A DNA stretch of 64,000 nucleotides from Ligula intestinalis (Eukaryota > Platyhelminthes > Cestoda > Diphyllobothriidea > Diphyllobothriidae). The notes beneath the pieces are model-generated. The model had not been told where the DNA came from. It made no database searches and saw only the letters and a list, made by a program, of their open reading frames with translations. Shown in pieces: positions 10,500 to 22,406 of the stretch. The stretch is from NCBI GenBank assembly GCA_036362985.1, contig JAYGXS010000002.1, positions 6,764,330 through 6,828,329 on the forward strand, in the 5' to 3' direction. A program made the translations under genes and the position numbers. Each line of letters opens with the position of its first letter. The first letter of the stretch is position 1.

Positions 10500-11422
10500 C
10501 ACACCGCCTGATCTAAAGATCCTCCAGTTCAACGCCAACGGCCTACTTGACAAGCTTGACCAGCTCCTGGCCTTCAAAGTGGTCTAACTCCACTAAGGTC
10601 CCTTCCTGTGCCGATTACACGATTGTCCGTCGCGACCACGGCCGCAACAAAGGCGGAGGTTTGTCCTTCCTGGTGGACTAATCTATTGCCCATCACCAGC
10701 TTCCACTGCTTGGAGCCGATCCCACGGAAGTACTGGCGATTTCCCTTCACATTGGCCCGGCGCCGCTAACCGTTGTGAAAGTGTACATCCCTCCAACTTC
10801 CAGTTTTTCTCCCGGTTTCACCGCCTCTATCGCTCCCTACTTACCTTCTGGAGACAGTCTGGTGCTAGGTGACTTCAACGCTCACCATGACCTATGGTGC
10901 TCTAACTTGGCAGCCGACTCCCGAGGAGAAGCTCTGGCTGATGAAATAGAACACGCCCCCTTTGCCGTTCTCAATGAGAACAGCCAAACGCGGCTCCCAA
11001 CCAACGGCACCTCCAGCTCGCCCGATGTTTCCCTCGCCAGTCTCAGTCTGGTAGCCTCCACCATGTGGAAGACGGAAATCAGCCTGCGTAGCGACCACCT
11101 CCCCATTGTGCTCGAATTGGCCACCACCACCGAGCGTATCAAGGCCCCCAACCGGCACTTCATTAATTTCAAGAAAGCCAATTCGGCAGCGTTCATGACC
11201 GAATGCGAAGCCGAGATCGATGGCCTACCACCTCCCACCTGTGTCCACATGGCGGAGCGAGCCCTTCGTCGACTACTCCTGGCAGCAGCAAGTCACCACA
11301 TCCCTAACGGCCGCATTCCCTTTCTTCGTCCTAACTATCCGCCCGAAGCCTCCCGCCTGGAACGAGAGAGAGAGACGAAATACGAGCGCGTGATGCCAGT
11401 GACCCACGCGTTGGCGAACTGA
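10500..11422 (+). pseudogene. Non-LTR endonuclease domain (EEP family), frameshifted
   Basis: The start of the domain is in one frame (DLKILQFNANGLLDKLDQLL, 10516-10587) and the rest in another (10775-11422). The catalytic motifs are readable: LQFNANG, GDFNAHHDLW and SDHLPIVLEL, the last being the SDH motif. This endonuclease would nick the target to prime reverse transcription. The frame breaks just after LLAFKVV, and a stop near 10680 interrupts the middle of the domain. Confidence 0.75.
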
Positions 11423-11619
11423 ATGGCTTAATCACTAAGACTATCAACGATGCCAAAGGCCAACGCTGGCATGAACTAGTTTCAGATTGCAATTTCAACG
11501 GCAACTCAGCTGCCACTTGGAAGCTTTTACGCAACCTGACCAAACCCCGGGCTGAAACATCAAACCAGTCTATTAGCTTTGGGGACGAAAAGTTCATTTC
11601 CAAAAACGGTAAGATCGCC

Positions 11620-12604
11620 GCGAAGATGAACAAGCTGTTCTCGCCCCGCTCGGCGCCCGGTCCCAAAAGTCAGCGCCCCCTTCTTCGCCTCCTCCATAAA
11701 GCCCCGCCCCCAGACATTTCCTTTTCGGCTGATGCCATCCTCACCGCCGTCAAGAAAATGAGAGCTTCGAAAGCCTTAGGACCAGATGGTCTGGCGCCTA
11801 TCCATGTGCGCCACATCGGCCCGAAGGTGGCTGCCTACCTTGCTGCCCTCTTCAACCTTTCACTGGGAACTTCAATCATCCCTGATTGCTGGCGCCAGTC
11901 GATCATTATCCCCCTGGTCAAAGCGGGTAAGGACCCCTGCCTAGCGACCTTATATCGCTCAATCACCCTCCGCAGTCCACTGGCGAAGATTTTGGAACGA
12001 CTTCTCCACCCAATTCTGACGTCTGCAGCGGATCTGTCTAGCCACCAACATGGTTCAGGTCGAGTCGTGGCACGACAACGGCGCTTTTCGAGATCAGCAA
12101 CGCCATTCTCGAGGTCTTCAATCAACAGAAGCCCGCTTCGCAGACCGTGCCTGTGTCAATTGACCCGTCACGAGCCTTCAACTGTGTCCGCCACGATCAG
12201 CCCTTGCAGGACTTGGTCTCTCTGAACGTCCCGACTGGCCTGGTCCGATGGTTGGTGGCTTACAGCCGTGGCCGTCACGATCGTGTCCTTTTCCGGGGCG
12301 CTCTCTCTAAGCCCGTAAGCAGACCCGCAGTCTTCCTCAAGGCTCTTTGCTCAGCCCGACGCTGTTCAACATTTACATGCGGGAACTCCCACTCCCTCAT
12401 GCACCCGCCAAAGTGTTATCAAACGCTGATGATGTCACCATCTTCTGCCAGCACCATAACATTGATCAGGCTGCACAGGTCTTCTCAGAAGTCATGCCTT
12501 ATATTGTGGACTTCCTCACTCAGCGCGGGTTGATGATCTCAGCGGTCAAGTCGTCCGTCACTACTTTCACGCTGGACCCAAAGGAGTTCAATCGTCAACG
12601 GTGA
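11620..12604 (+). pseudogene. Non-LTR reverse transcriptase, frameshifted and with altered catalytic motif
   Basis: The fingers region reads KALGPDGLAPIHV and ends near WRQSIIIPLVKAGKDP (frame at 11626). The motif A block reads VSIDPSRAFNCVRHDQPL in the next frame, where family members usually have AFD rather than AFN. The motif C block reads LSNADDVTIFCQ in a third frame, with the usual YADD changed to NADD. The GVPQGSVLSP block is broken by a frameshift near 12345. Substitutions in A and C plus the frameshifts make the enzyme inactive in this copy. Confidence 0.8.
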
Positions 12605-12608
12605 GGCT

Positions 12609-13397
12609 ATGCCGCTATTCCGTAAGCCCAAGGTCCTTGGTATCCGTTTAGATCCGTTCTTCACGTTCGCGGACCTCACCTCTGCGGCTCAAGTCTGGTC
12701 TCCCACAAACAGCTCCTCCAGCCGCCGCCGCCTTCAGTCAGCACAGAACGGTGCCCTCCACACGATCACGGGCTGCTATAAAATGTCGCCCGTCAATCAC
12801 CTTCATGCGAAGGCTTCTGTCCTGCCAGTGGCCGCGCACAACAAACTCCTCGACCAGCAGTTCTGGTGGACCTGTTCACAACCTGGCCATCCGAACCACC
12901 ATCGTTGCAACGCTCCTGAGCCTAGCCGTAACGTCCGGATGTCTATCCGAGGTTTCCACAAGGCAGCTGTCACCCAGTCTCTTTCAAATTTACGCGTTGA
13001 TGGCTGCGCCGTCAGAAAAGGCTACCAGCGCCTTCATCAGAGAGCCGTTGTGGATGCTAAATCCAGCTACCATCCCCCGCTCCTTCTGGGTGGCTATCCA
13101 CCTCCGATCGCCACCTCGGAACGACATCTCCCAAGGGTGACTCGTTGTACCCTGGTGCAGCTACGCAGTGGCTACTGCATGCTCCTTCGCCAGTACCAAC
13201 ACCGGCTGGACCCGCCTATACCCGACTGCTGTCCCGACTGCGGCGTCTCGCCGCATGATTGCCATCATCTCTTCGCCTGCAGTTCCCGGCCAGGCACCCA
13301 ACTCACCCCGGTGGACCTTTGGCTCACGCCGGCCGAGGTCACGGCTTTTCTCCGTCTCCCAACTGAACCCAGTTTGGACTCCGGCGGGAACCCCTGA
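12609..13397 (+). pseudogene. Non-LTR C-terminal region with Cys/His knuckle
   Basis: The frame opens with KVLGIRLDPFFTF, a segment that usually follows the RT, then AQVWSP and a 262-codon tail. It ends with CCPDCGVSPHDCHHLFACS, a C-x2-C-x7-H-x4-C knuckle, then TPVDLW. This C-terminal arrangement is common in Jockey-related elements and probably binds RNA. A piece between the FTF and AQVWSP segments, where the thumb should be, is missing, suggesting a deletion of roughly 150-200 bp. Confidence 0.7.
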
Positions 13398-13434
13398 TCC
13401 AACAAGGGCTACTAACTAACCAACCACCGTGAAA

Positions 13435-13993
13435 TACTTTCTGAGTAGTTCCGTGTGAAGCATAATGAGACACAGTACAGGAAACCTCGCTTAAGCCGTT
13501 TCAGCACCAAGGCCGTCATTTAAAACATTCGGTACGCGAAACGCAGCAAATCAAACTGCATCAGTTCACTGTTTGACCACAGACGACCTAGGTCCCACGC
13601 CCTGGGCAACAAGATTAAAAGGCGGACACAGATACCCACACGGCTTGCCAGCTCTCTAATTAAGCAGATTCTCGTCCATCGAAACAAATTTTCTGCAAGT
13701 GGCTCGCTCATTACCTGAAATGTTTGCAGATAGAACTGCTCGTCACCCGAAGTTCTACTGTCCAGAGATAAAACTAACGGCAGTTGCGCTTGAATCAAGC
13801 AGGAGCTGCCAGTTGTCAAAAATAGGATGTCATTTGTGCATACCCAGACCGTAGATTACTAATGCATTATACGAGAGTTTGCCCTAGGATGCGATATTAG
13901 TGGATGAAAAAGTCACTCATAGGGACTTCAGAAATAACTAATTTGCTAAGGAGACGAGAACTGTGCTGCAGCAAGAGGATGGACAGTACTCAC
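13435..13993. repeat. Intron with dispersed repeat X, copy 1
   Basis: The stretch 13530-13770 shares ordered blocks with 32870-33080, 33740-33800 and 34265-34445: catcagttcact, gaccacagacgacc, tggctcgctcattacctgaa and ctgctcgtcacc. I recognise no coding content and do not know the family. Confidence 0.5.
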
Positions 13994-14344
13994 CTTCTGT
14001 TCACCAGTTGGCACCGGCGACCGCAACCAGCTCTGCACTGTGGGAAAATGCATTTCTCCATAGCTGTCCACGTCGCTCAAAGAAGTAGGTGTAAATTCGG
14101 CAGTGGCGGTTCGGCGTCCCTCGGATGCAGTCCGTGGAAAGCGACTACGACCTCCACCGTTGACAGCCATAGAACGGCTACCAATCTCAGATGGCAGGAG
14201 ATAGCCGGGCGAACGACTAACCGGCCGAAGGCCAGAGATGGACGGTGGTGGTAAGCCGCCACTGAGTGTGGTCGAACGGGCTCTGTGCTGCGTCACATTG
14301 GAGTGATTTCGGTAGCCGTCCGTTAAGGCACCCGACGTTCCTCC
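13994..14344 (-). CDS. Linker exon of the villin-headpiece protein (Ser/Pro/Arg/Gly-rich)
   Basis: The minus-strand open frame of 117 codons runs from acceptor gtaaatag|GAGGG to donor CAGAAG|gtgagt, phase 0 at both ends. The predicted protein is low-complexity and probably disordered. It is rich in Ser, Pro, Gly and Arg, with stretches such as GGLPPPSISGLRPVSRSPGY and a short less-polar segment (YGEMHFPTVQSWLRSP) near its end. It ends GEQK and would splice directly in frame to TYSYEQL of the next recognised exon, so it sits immediately before the headpiece. ABLIM and dematin proteins have a Ser/Pro-rich linker there. The linker itself has no recognisable fold, so membership rests on strand, splice sites and phase. 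Phosphorylation control is possible but not visible. Confidence 0.72.
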
Positions 14345-14847
14345 TATTTACCCACAGAAAAATAGAGGTTTATCATTTCCGAATTTCTAAATGACAGGTA
14401 CCATCACCTTAAAGGAATATTAGGTAGAAGAAGGGAGCGTAATCTCAGTTACAGATGACAGGACATAGGTAAACGGTTCAGTTTCGGACTACTGGACTAC
14501 TACTAATCCTGGCTGAAGTTTCAGGTCGCCTTGTATAAAAAAACCGCTAAAAGTTTGCGCCTAAAGCATCAGGTATAAACATATGGTAAACAGGGGCTCA
14601 GTAGTTACATACTTACGTTTCTTAAAGTGAGTTCAAACCACAGATCAATGATACTGTTAACAGTATCATCCTATAGATGGGCATTTGTTTGTTCACATTT
14701 TTGGATTCATAACTCGAAAAACCAAATTATTAGTCTTTGAGCAGCTCAGGAGTAGAACATTCGCTCGCTGGAACAACAATTTTATCCTCCTGACATTTCG
14801 AATTCTGTTAAAGAGTCTCAATAGGAGCTAAGCGTAGGAGACATACA
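14345..14847. other. Intron sequence
   Basis: AT-rich, no gene. It includes a perfect 18-bp palindrome, gatactgttaacagtatc, near 14648-14665. Confidence 0.35.
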
Positions 14848-14944
14848 CAGATTGCATGGTAGCGACCACCCACATGCGTACAAGAGCTGATAATTATAGT
14901 ACGCATGTGGGTGGCCACTACGAACTGTAAATATCACGCAATCT
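14848..14944 (+). repeat. Inverted repeat of a Penelope-like 3' region abutting an assembly gap
   Basis: The right half (gtacgcatgtgggtggccac, then tacgaactgtaaatatcacg) matches, in order, 48843-48905 downstream of the PLE fragment there. The left half (cagattgcatggtagcgacc, then acccacatgcgtac) is its inverted copy. It stops at ten Ns (14945-14954). Confidence 0.55.
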
Positions 14945-14954
14945 NNNNNNNNNN
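14945..14954. other. Assembly gap (10 N)
   Basis: Ten unknown bases, followed at once by a G-rich tract with four G runs (14958-14982) that could form a G-quadruplex. Confidence 0.95.
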
Positions 14955-14984
14955 TATGGGAATAGGGGGAGGGGGGTTGGGGAT

Positions 14985-15295
14985 TGATGATATGCGGCTG
15001 TTTAGGCGGCACTGAGGTTTTGATGAAATTTTTCGGCATTGATGAGAGCATCAACAACGCCATTCTTGCCCACAGGGTTGACTCCAGGCATCGTGTGGAC
15101 CCCAACGAAGCTTTCAACGTGATTTATAAGGTCCCACCAAACTACCCAAAGTCCCTGGGTCAGCGAATGCTAGCAACAGCACAAGCAACCGCGATCCGGT
15201 TGAGGAAGCCGGTTTTGTGCGCATAAAAGAACCTACTGCTAGCTCCGAGCTTGGCAAGGCCAACGGTGTTGGTAAATTTACAGGCGGGTCGTGAT
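14985..15295 (+). pseudogene. Penelope-like element GIY-YIG C-terminal fragment
   Basis: The frame reads MKFFGIDESINNAILAHRVD, RVDPNEAFNVIYKVP, then MLATAQATAIRLRKPVLCA and a stop, and continues in frame as KNLLLAPSLARP. This fits the second half of a GIY-YIG endonuclease of the PLE lineage in which the domain ends ...IRxxxPxLCxQK.... It matches the split copy at 7190-7735. It lacks the GIY-YIG motif itself and the reverse transcriptase. Confidence 0.68.
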
Positions 15296-18200
15296 AACGT
15301 TAAAAAAATTCGCCAGGTTCTGTACTGAGCAAAGTGCGTACTGGGAAGCCTGTCTCCTCTGCTCTTCACCGTCTCTGCGCGTACTAGAGTAAATAGTTGT
15401 GCAAAACCGACCGAAACTGAGATGAGGCGAAGCGGCGGCGGCGTCCGCTTTGCCTACGTACGGGTCCCACGCTAAAGCGCAGGCTGTTCCCGGTTTCTGT
15501 CTTTTTAACAAGGAAGTTGACGCCGCAACCCTGAAGAATTTAGAAGGAAAATGCAGTATTTTCAAAGAACACTTCGGCTCTGCTGTTTAAAAGCACATTT
15601 TTGACGCAGAATAGATAGGCGATGTGCTGGATATTTGGCGCCTTGAGCCCACACTACCGCCATCAGCAGATTATTCGCCGCCCAGGAGAAACAACAATAT
15701 TTTAAAAAACGTGACGGAAACTTTTTAAAAAAATCTACATAGTGGAATCAAGCAGTCTGCAGCTAGCGCAGTGCACTCCATGCTGTCACAAGCGGCTTAT
15801 TACGCCAGCTTGGTAATGAATATAGGGTTGTGCGAAAAAAATACAGATCAGAGGATAGGCAGGAAGCCAAAACTTAAATGGTTGATTTATGTCCACAGGA
15901 CAGTGCTACTTTTGGGGTAACAGCCATTTCCATGTGAAAGTGATGTGCAGTATTTAGCACTTTGATTGTCGCAAATACATGCAAAACTCAGGAAGAAGAA
16001 ATAACTCCTGCGATATCGAGAAAAGATTTGTACAGATAATAATAGTAATAATGAGACGTCAGTCAGGTGAGCGGTAGACCCAACGAAGGAGAAATAACTT
16101 CAGCATTTTGACTGCCAGGGATTAAAGCTTGCGTTGCAAAACTCGGTTAGAGAACTCACTGAAACGCGAAGGCTTTCATGAGAAGACTTGAATGCATGTT
16201 TGGAATGAACTGGACCGAGAAAGGTTTAGCAAAACAACCTTCCTAACTTGAAACTTGATTTTTCAGTCCACTTAACTCGGGTGGAGGTAAGGTGTGCATA
16301 AACATTCTTGAAAAGAAAAAAACTCTTCCGACTTTCAAAAAATCTGAGTCGTAAATATCCCTAACTCCATGCTGTAGAAAGTGGTACTAAATCCAACAGA
16401 AATAAGTTATTTTCGCACACAGGGAAACCCTACATAATTGACTGTGAAAAGGTATATAAATATAAAGGGGTTATTCAAACTTCCGTATACACGGTAAAAG
16501 CTTTATTATGCATTGTTTTTCCGAGAGCAAGTTATTTCAAGCCAAACAGACGATAGGAGCAGTTACTCAAAACACTCTAGAATTTATGTGAGCATCCTAC
16601 AGTTAATTTATAACTGTGGAGCAAACCTAAAAGCAGGCAAACATAAAAAAGGATTGAAAGACGAGCGTGGCTTTTTTGTTTGCGGAAAAAATAACCAACA
16701 CCTTACAGGAAAGAACATACAAAGAAAAACTTTCCGATTTTTTCTAAACTTTGGAAGCACAGAAGGGACGCGGGCGTCATAAAATGCCATACTAGAGCCA
16801 TTTCAAAGAGCATAAATTAGTACAGAAACCTCTTCAGCCATTTAGGAGTATATTTATCGCAAGCCCCTTCTGTAGGGGGTTTTGTTTCCTTCAGCAAGGA
16901 CGTTTCATGCTCAGGTATGTTTACAGTACGACCTAGACCTACAAAGCGTATTTTTCGAACGATAAAGCGCGGTTAAAGGCCTTTAATTAACTGAAAAAAT
17001 GACAAGGCACCTCCCAACCTGGAGCGCCTTTATATATCGATTATTTTGCTGACTGTTTTCGAAGCGATTTTGTGTGACAATCAGCTCTGCGTTAATCCGA
17101 TGAGTTGGACGAAAACTAAGTGCTAATGGATTGTGGATGCCTGGGTTAAGGTCTCAACTGAATTAGAGGCTTTCACGAAGACCGAAATCATTAGTGAACT
17201 GCTATGTTACAACAACGACGCTGAATTGGATAATGATGGGAGCGGTCCGGGCATGATTAATAGCTTAATAGCCCAAACGTTTAATTCGAACATTAAAGAA
17301 GAAGCATTTTAGGGATAAGTGGACGGTAAATTAACTGAAAAATGTGAGTGCATTGGCTTTTAAATTTAGGTGTCACAGCTAAACAGTTTTGAGGGTTGTT
17401 GTGAATACGCTACCGTTTGATTTAGCGGCATCCGACCGTATTTTTAAGTGTTAAAACGGATCGAGATTGGCAGTTTTTGGGGATAGGCTCATAAACGCTT
17501 AAAGAATTTTCAGAATTATTGAGAATGCGTTCACTAAAGTTTGACTGACTGTTTTGTTTCCCTTAAAGCGCCTTATAGTCCAGGATGCCCTATACTGCGG
17601 AAAATAGGGCTTGCTTAAAAAGAAAACTCAGCAAATGAAAATGTAGGTACAAAATTCAAGAATCCATGTTATTCTGAAAGGATTGAAAATGAAACCACGT
17701 ACGCATACATAGGCATAATCCGTGACCGAAGCAACCAAGTGCACTTGCAATGTAACACGTATCCTAAGAAGCCCACGGGTTGGCAGGTCAATTCAAAAAT
17801 AAAGGACTTTAAGCATGCTCATTGGTATAGACATGGTAATTGTCACGTAGGTACGTTTAAAGTGCACCCATGTTTATTAATCTAAAAAAGGTGTCCTGAA
17901 CTCAAAAGTTTGCAAAACTGGAAAAGGTTCAAACCATCAAGCATCGGAGCGCGCCCCCATTAATTCATGAATAATTTCACAATATGCAGTCAAAGAGAAT
18001 GTCAGTAGGCAGCGGCGACCCACTGATCGACCTGACTTCCGCAAGGTACTTAGGACACATCTGACAGACCGCGTCTCTGGACCATCCGTAATATGTTTAC
18101 GCTTCCGACACCAGAAAGTGGTCAGAATGTACGGTTGGCTGCATGATAAAAATACACTCAATGGCCTAGCTTATGCAACGTCGTGATCCACCTATGAGTG

Positions 18201-18480
18201 CTTGGTCTTCTGGTTTTTTAATGTGTGATTGAAGTGGAAGCTTAGAAAGTTGTTTTTTAAGTCAAGTAAACTGCACGCCTAATCTATGCACTGGAGGTAA
18301 ACAGACGGAATTCGGGCGACATCAGAGGTTGTCTGATATACAATAATGTCCTTCTGCCTACATCCTAGCCGCCTTGCGGTGGAGGCTCGAGTGAGAGCTC
18401 TAATGGCAACATGGACGGACGAGTGGGTCCTCTGACACATCGGTGTACGCATACCTGCTACTCTATATCCCCGATCTAAT
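15296..18480. other. Intron sequence, no gene recognised
   Basis: Long intron stretch. GC-richer DNA at 15330-15550 may be more of the PLE. A minus-strand frame at 17937-18161 preceded by tatcatgcag looks a little exon-like, but its peptide (CRKRKHITDGPETRSVRC) is not recognisable and it ends in a stop. I see nothing else. Confidence 0.35.
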
Positions 18481-18692
18481 ACCGGCAAGACTGCGGACTC
18501 CTAGCTCAAAGTACCAGTTAGTAAGGTTAGGAAGTTTTCCCTTGACCGGAAAGACGCGAGTTTGAAACTCAAGTGTAGCAGCAATTTTAACGGCAACACT
18601 GGAGTTGGATATCACTATCTGACGACCGCTAATCAGCCAGAAATGAGCATTCTAGTGTCCTATGTCTTTGCCGGTAATGTACTTCTGCCAAT
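18481..18692 (+). repeat. SINE family 1, near-complete copy
   Basis: It has a decayed tRNA-like head with a B-box-like cgagtttgaaactc (18556-18569), then the tail blocks tatctgacgaccgc, aatcagccagaaatgagcat and tatgtctttgccggtaa. Same orientation and order as the copy at 50681-50860. Confidence 0.65.
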
Positions 18693-20992
18693 AAATACAA
18701 TGTAGACTTAAGGTCCAAGGGGTCCCTTCATTACAAACCTAGAGCTGTGTTAAAAATCCAAAGCTTGTTATCACGGCTGCGCGTAAGCGACTGCATAACA
18801 ACAGGAATAAGCAGTATGTAACACGTAATAAGTCAGATCCGATTTACATCGGACCATTTAAAAAAAGTCAACAATATTAGTTAAATATGGTTAACTGAGA
18901 AAGAGGCGATGAAAAAATTCCTGACGGAAATCGATAGCAGAGTTCAGCGAACCACCGACTTCCAAAAAATATAGTAGAAAAACTGCTTAAATGGGTAGTT
19001 AGATTGATATAGTGTGATATGATACAGTGTCCTCCTATTTGTTGCCTTATTTTATAAACGAGATGCAGGAAGCGTGCCAAAAAAGTCCCATATGAAACCA
19101 TAAAATCTAATCCTTAATCAATAAAAATCACGTTAAAGCAACTGAAGAGAATCGTATGGCTGAACAAAAAGGGATTCAGTTTTAAAACCATCATGTTTTT
19201 GCTAAGGTCTGAATTTTGTTTTTATCACAAAACACACTACAAAAAGGTGTCTGACCGAACTTTGTTTCACCACGCTGAGATTTGCGATCATGATCAAAAT
19301 ACGTTTATTTTAAGGTGAAGATAGACGCCCACAACTCTGTACATCTACATACATTAATTATAGCACGTCGTAATGATTACGCGTTTGAAGCATTAAAACA
19401 TTTTTTTGTTTTTGGAAAAACAAAGTCTGCTCAATAAACTAGAATTTGCCAGTGCAGCGGAGTTAACCATTGATAGACAAAAAATGCATTAAGGGGAATT
19501 AAGGGTGGAAGCAATTTAATACTTTTAAATGACAGAGAAGCATATAGGCCACTCCGTGAAGAATAATTGCAAACGACCTTAATACTTATTCCTGCTTGAA
19601 AAAACCATTTATAAATTTTGGCCAAAGCTTTGCAACTCTCGATCAACACACTGTGACAGAAACAATTAGTTAGAATACTTTTGCATGTCAAACATGTCCA
19701 GTTTGATTGTGCGGAACTTATGCGTGTTCACGGGCAGAGGCTCCAACAGCTGAAAATAAAGTTATGCGTTGCCTTTTTCGTTCGGTTGATTGGCTGACGA
19801 CCTCCGAAAGTTCCATACAGAAACTTGTTTGGGCACTGATATTGTGGAGACAAGGGCCTGCACAAGGATGGTGACAGTGGTCCATTTTGAGGTGGTGCCA
19901 TTTTGAGAGGCAAAACCGGACAGAACAGCTGTGTGTCCATGTTCCATCTCTCTGTGTGTGTGCTTTTTACAGGCACTGCCGGGTGGAGACAGGGTTATCG
20001 CGGTAAATACCAGCGGAGAATGGCGGCTATGCTCGTCTTCAAGACACTGCATTTACTTCGCGACCGAGGGCTGCAAAAACCCGACTATCACGAACAACAA
20101 ATACCCCAAGTGGCGCCAGTGGATGCCATTTCTCAGGGTGGCAGTCCAAAAACATTTGGTCACACATGCGTATGTGAAGAAATAGGCGGAAATTAGGCCT
20201 TCGTGCACGCGACCTCAGTGTGCGTGGATTAAATGAAGACTAAAATGTGTGGTGCAAGAAGCTAGTTTATAAAATCTCCATCACATTTCCCAGCTGCATG
20301 AAAAAACAGTTTGACTATTTATGGGTCAATGATAAATTATAATGAGATGAAAGGTTGTGAAAGCACACAAATATTTCTTCACAGGAGGTTGCAAAGTATT
20401 TTAACCAACTACATTGAAGAGATTTTAATTCATGGCATTGGAAAATGTGTTTAATCTGGTCTGCAAAAAGTCACGTTATGCATATTTTACAGTTCATTCA
20501 TCGACTATATTATTAAACTGGTTTAAAAGGAAAGCAATTTTAAAATAATAAGTAATGTGTGGGCTTAATGAATAAAATGTCGGTTTCGAAAACAAATTCC
20601 GCGGTGGTTACCCGGAGATCACAGCATCCTGAAGTCGATTTTTAAGTCCGAAATAAGCAAACCTCCAGTAAAATAAAGCATACTACAAAGCAAATAGAAA
20701 AAAAGTTTTGTTTGAGCAGGAGACTTGAAATTAACGTAACTTTCTTTCAAATGAGAGTCAGAAAAACGTTTTAAAACAGCTTTTATTAAATGTATTTCGA
20801 TGTATACAGGCCTTGCAAGCCTAGAAAGAATCCATACTGCAATGTTTATCATTTGTTGCACATTAAAATGTTTACAAGCGGCCAGATAAAAGTCAGTCAA
20901 TAACTCGTATCTGAGTGCAGCGTTTATATATATTACAAAATCAAAACCACATTTCACAATTTCGGCTACAATTTCGTGCGATGGAAACTCAC
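18693..20992. other. Intron sequence, no gene recognised
   Basis: Mostly AT-rich. A plus-strand frame at 19931-20185 is preceded by a good acceptor (gctttttacag at 19964-19974) and reads ALPGGDRVIAVNTSGEWRL then EGCKNPTITNNKYPKW. I do not recognise it and no donor is obvious. Confidence 0.35.
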
Positions 20993-21082
20993 CTGTAGTT
21001 CAGCATGATTGGAAAAGAATCTTCGGGCAAAATCTTTGAAACTGTACTTTGCTCGCAAGAATTTACGCACAAAAGTCATGAC
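20993..21082 (-). CDS. Candidate 90-nt cassette exon of the same gene
   Basis: On the minus strand a good acceptor (ggttgccag) precedes 30 open codons beginning VMTFVRKFLRAKYSF and ending FFSNHAELQ, followed by the donor gtgagt. Only phase 0 is open, and it is phase 0 at both ends. It could therefore be included or skipped without changing the frame between neighbouring phase-0 exons. The peptide is basic and aromatic, unlike the Ser/Pro-rich linker exons, and I do not recognise it. It could belong to an alternative isoform or to a separate gene inside the intron. Confidence 0.42.
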
Positions 21083-22160
21083 CTGGCAACCAGTTAAATG
21101 TAACAGAAACCAGCATCTGTCATCGCAAATTCCCTATTGCCCATAGTACTTCTAGATTTAGGACAAAGGTGAGGCATCATTGCTGGTCGTCCGTAAATTT
21201 GGAATGTATGTCTTAATTTTTTGACCAATTTCTAATGAAAGGAAGACCTTATGCACATCCAGAAGAGCAAATAATTGTTAAATTCAAAATTCGCAGTAAA
21301 CAGCTGTAGCAAACTGGAAATAAACAGCACATCGACAGCAACACTTGTCTATGAACAAACAGAGGACGAAATGAGACGCAGAGATGAACCCGAAAAGCAA
21401 TAAAATGCGGCAGCTGTGACAGGAGCTTAACTCGGACATACCAATCAGGAATGACAAGTCAAAATTTAACTCAGCTTCATTTTCATCTTTAGTTTTAGTG
21501 AAATCTCAACGGATTTAAGAATTTGTTTTGCGAGTATCATTTGCGTGCATGAGCTTACGAGAACGGCGGTTAAGCTCCAAGGAAACAGCGTCTCGTTCTG
21601 TGCTAATTACTGCTCTTTCGTTATAAATAAGAGCTAGATCATTATGGCTTTGAACGGTTGTTCTTCAAATGTCTTAATAAGTCCCTATCAGAGATGTTGG
21701 AAGGTACTCGTTGATCCAATTTGGCTACTTATATTGCGCTTAATGTTTGTTTTCAAAACTCCACTTTGTCCACCTTCCTGTTATGATTGGATCTGTTGAT
21801 GGGTCTTCATGCGAGCACGAAAAAGGTGAAATTAGAGTGCACAGTGTCGTAGAACGGTACCCTTAATCCACTCGACAATATTTTTCCCATACGCGCTGCG
21901 TTCATTAAGCAATACAGTTTATCTCTGTTTAAAGAAGATAACGAGTCCGCATTAGGTTTCCCAAAACTATGAATAAATAGATGCAGTCATGCACGTGTTT
22001 CCGAATCAGTGCAAGTGAAAGGCCATATTTTTTTCGTACAGGAAATATTTTGGCAAACTAGGATGCTGAAGAAATGTCTAACAGGCTAAATCTAAACTAG
22101 CGGTGCGAGATTGCTATCTGCGTTCTGGTGTTGGTGACAGGGAACCACTACGAAACTCAC

Positions 22161-22406
22161 CTGAGGGTGTGCCCCCATATCTGTCGTTTGAACGGCCAAG
22201 GGACAAGGAGGTGCTGGTGTCAGTGGGTAGAGTACGAGTTTGTGTTGCGTGGGCCATGACCCTGCGCTGTGAGGGTCCAATTTTGGAGGCCTGACTGTCC
22301 TCTTCTCCACCTCGGGAAATGAGATCCACAGAGCCGTTCAACAGAGGACGCGGCAGACTGGTGGTGCGAGGGGGAAGGATGCCGGTAGTGTAACCAGGTC
22401 GCGGAG
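22161..22406 (-). CDS. Linker exon of the villin-headpiece protein
   Basis: The minus-strand frame runs from acceptor gtctgttacag to donor CCCTCAG|gtgagt. It completes a codon with two leading bases, encodes 81 codons and leaves one base. The peptide is Ser/Thr/Pro/Arg-rich, for example PGYTTGILPPRTTSLPRPLL and a later SLSLGRSNDRYGG. It has the same character as the exon at 13994-14344, including a repeated SPGY/RPGY-like turn. Its phases (2 in, 1 out) do not match the neighbouring recognised exons, which implies small unfound exons on both sides. An alternative acceptor 23 nt further upstream (catcactaag) is weaker. Confidence 0.62.

Larger units (their letters stand above)
10075..13422 (+). 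mobile_element. Full-length non-LTR retrotransposon (zinc finger, endonuclease, RT, zinc knuckle)
   Basis: This 3.35-kb element has both ends and a perfect 12-bp target duplication. Its 3' end has no long poly(A) but a short CTAACTAACC-type tail. Domains in order: a PHD-like Cys/His finger (about 10275-10420), an apurinic-type endonuclease (10510-11120), a reverse transcriptase (11700-12560) and a C-terminal Cys/His knuckle (13220-13270). There is no RNase H that I can see. The layout fits the Jockey/I/CR1 side of the non-LTR tree, but I cannot fix the clade. The reading frame shifts at least five times, so this copy is dead. Its ends recur at 5542-5738 and 24730-24766. Confidence 0.88.
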
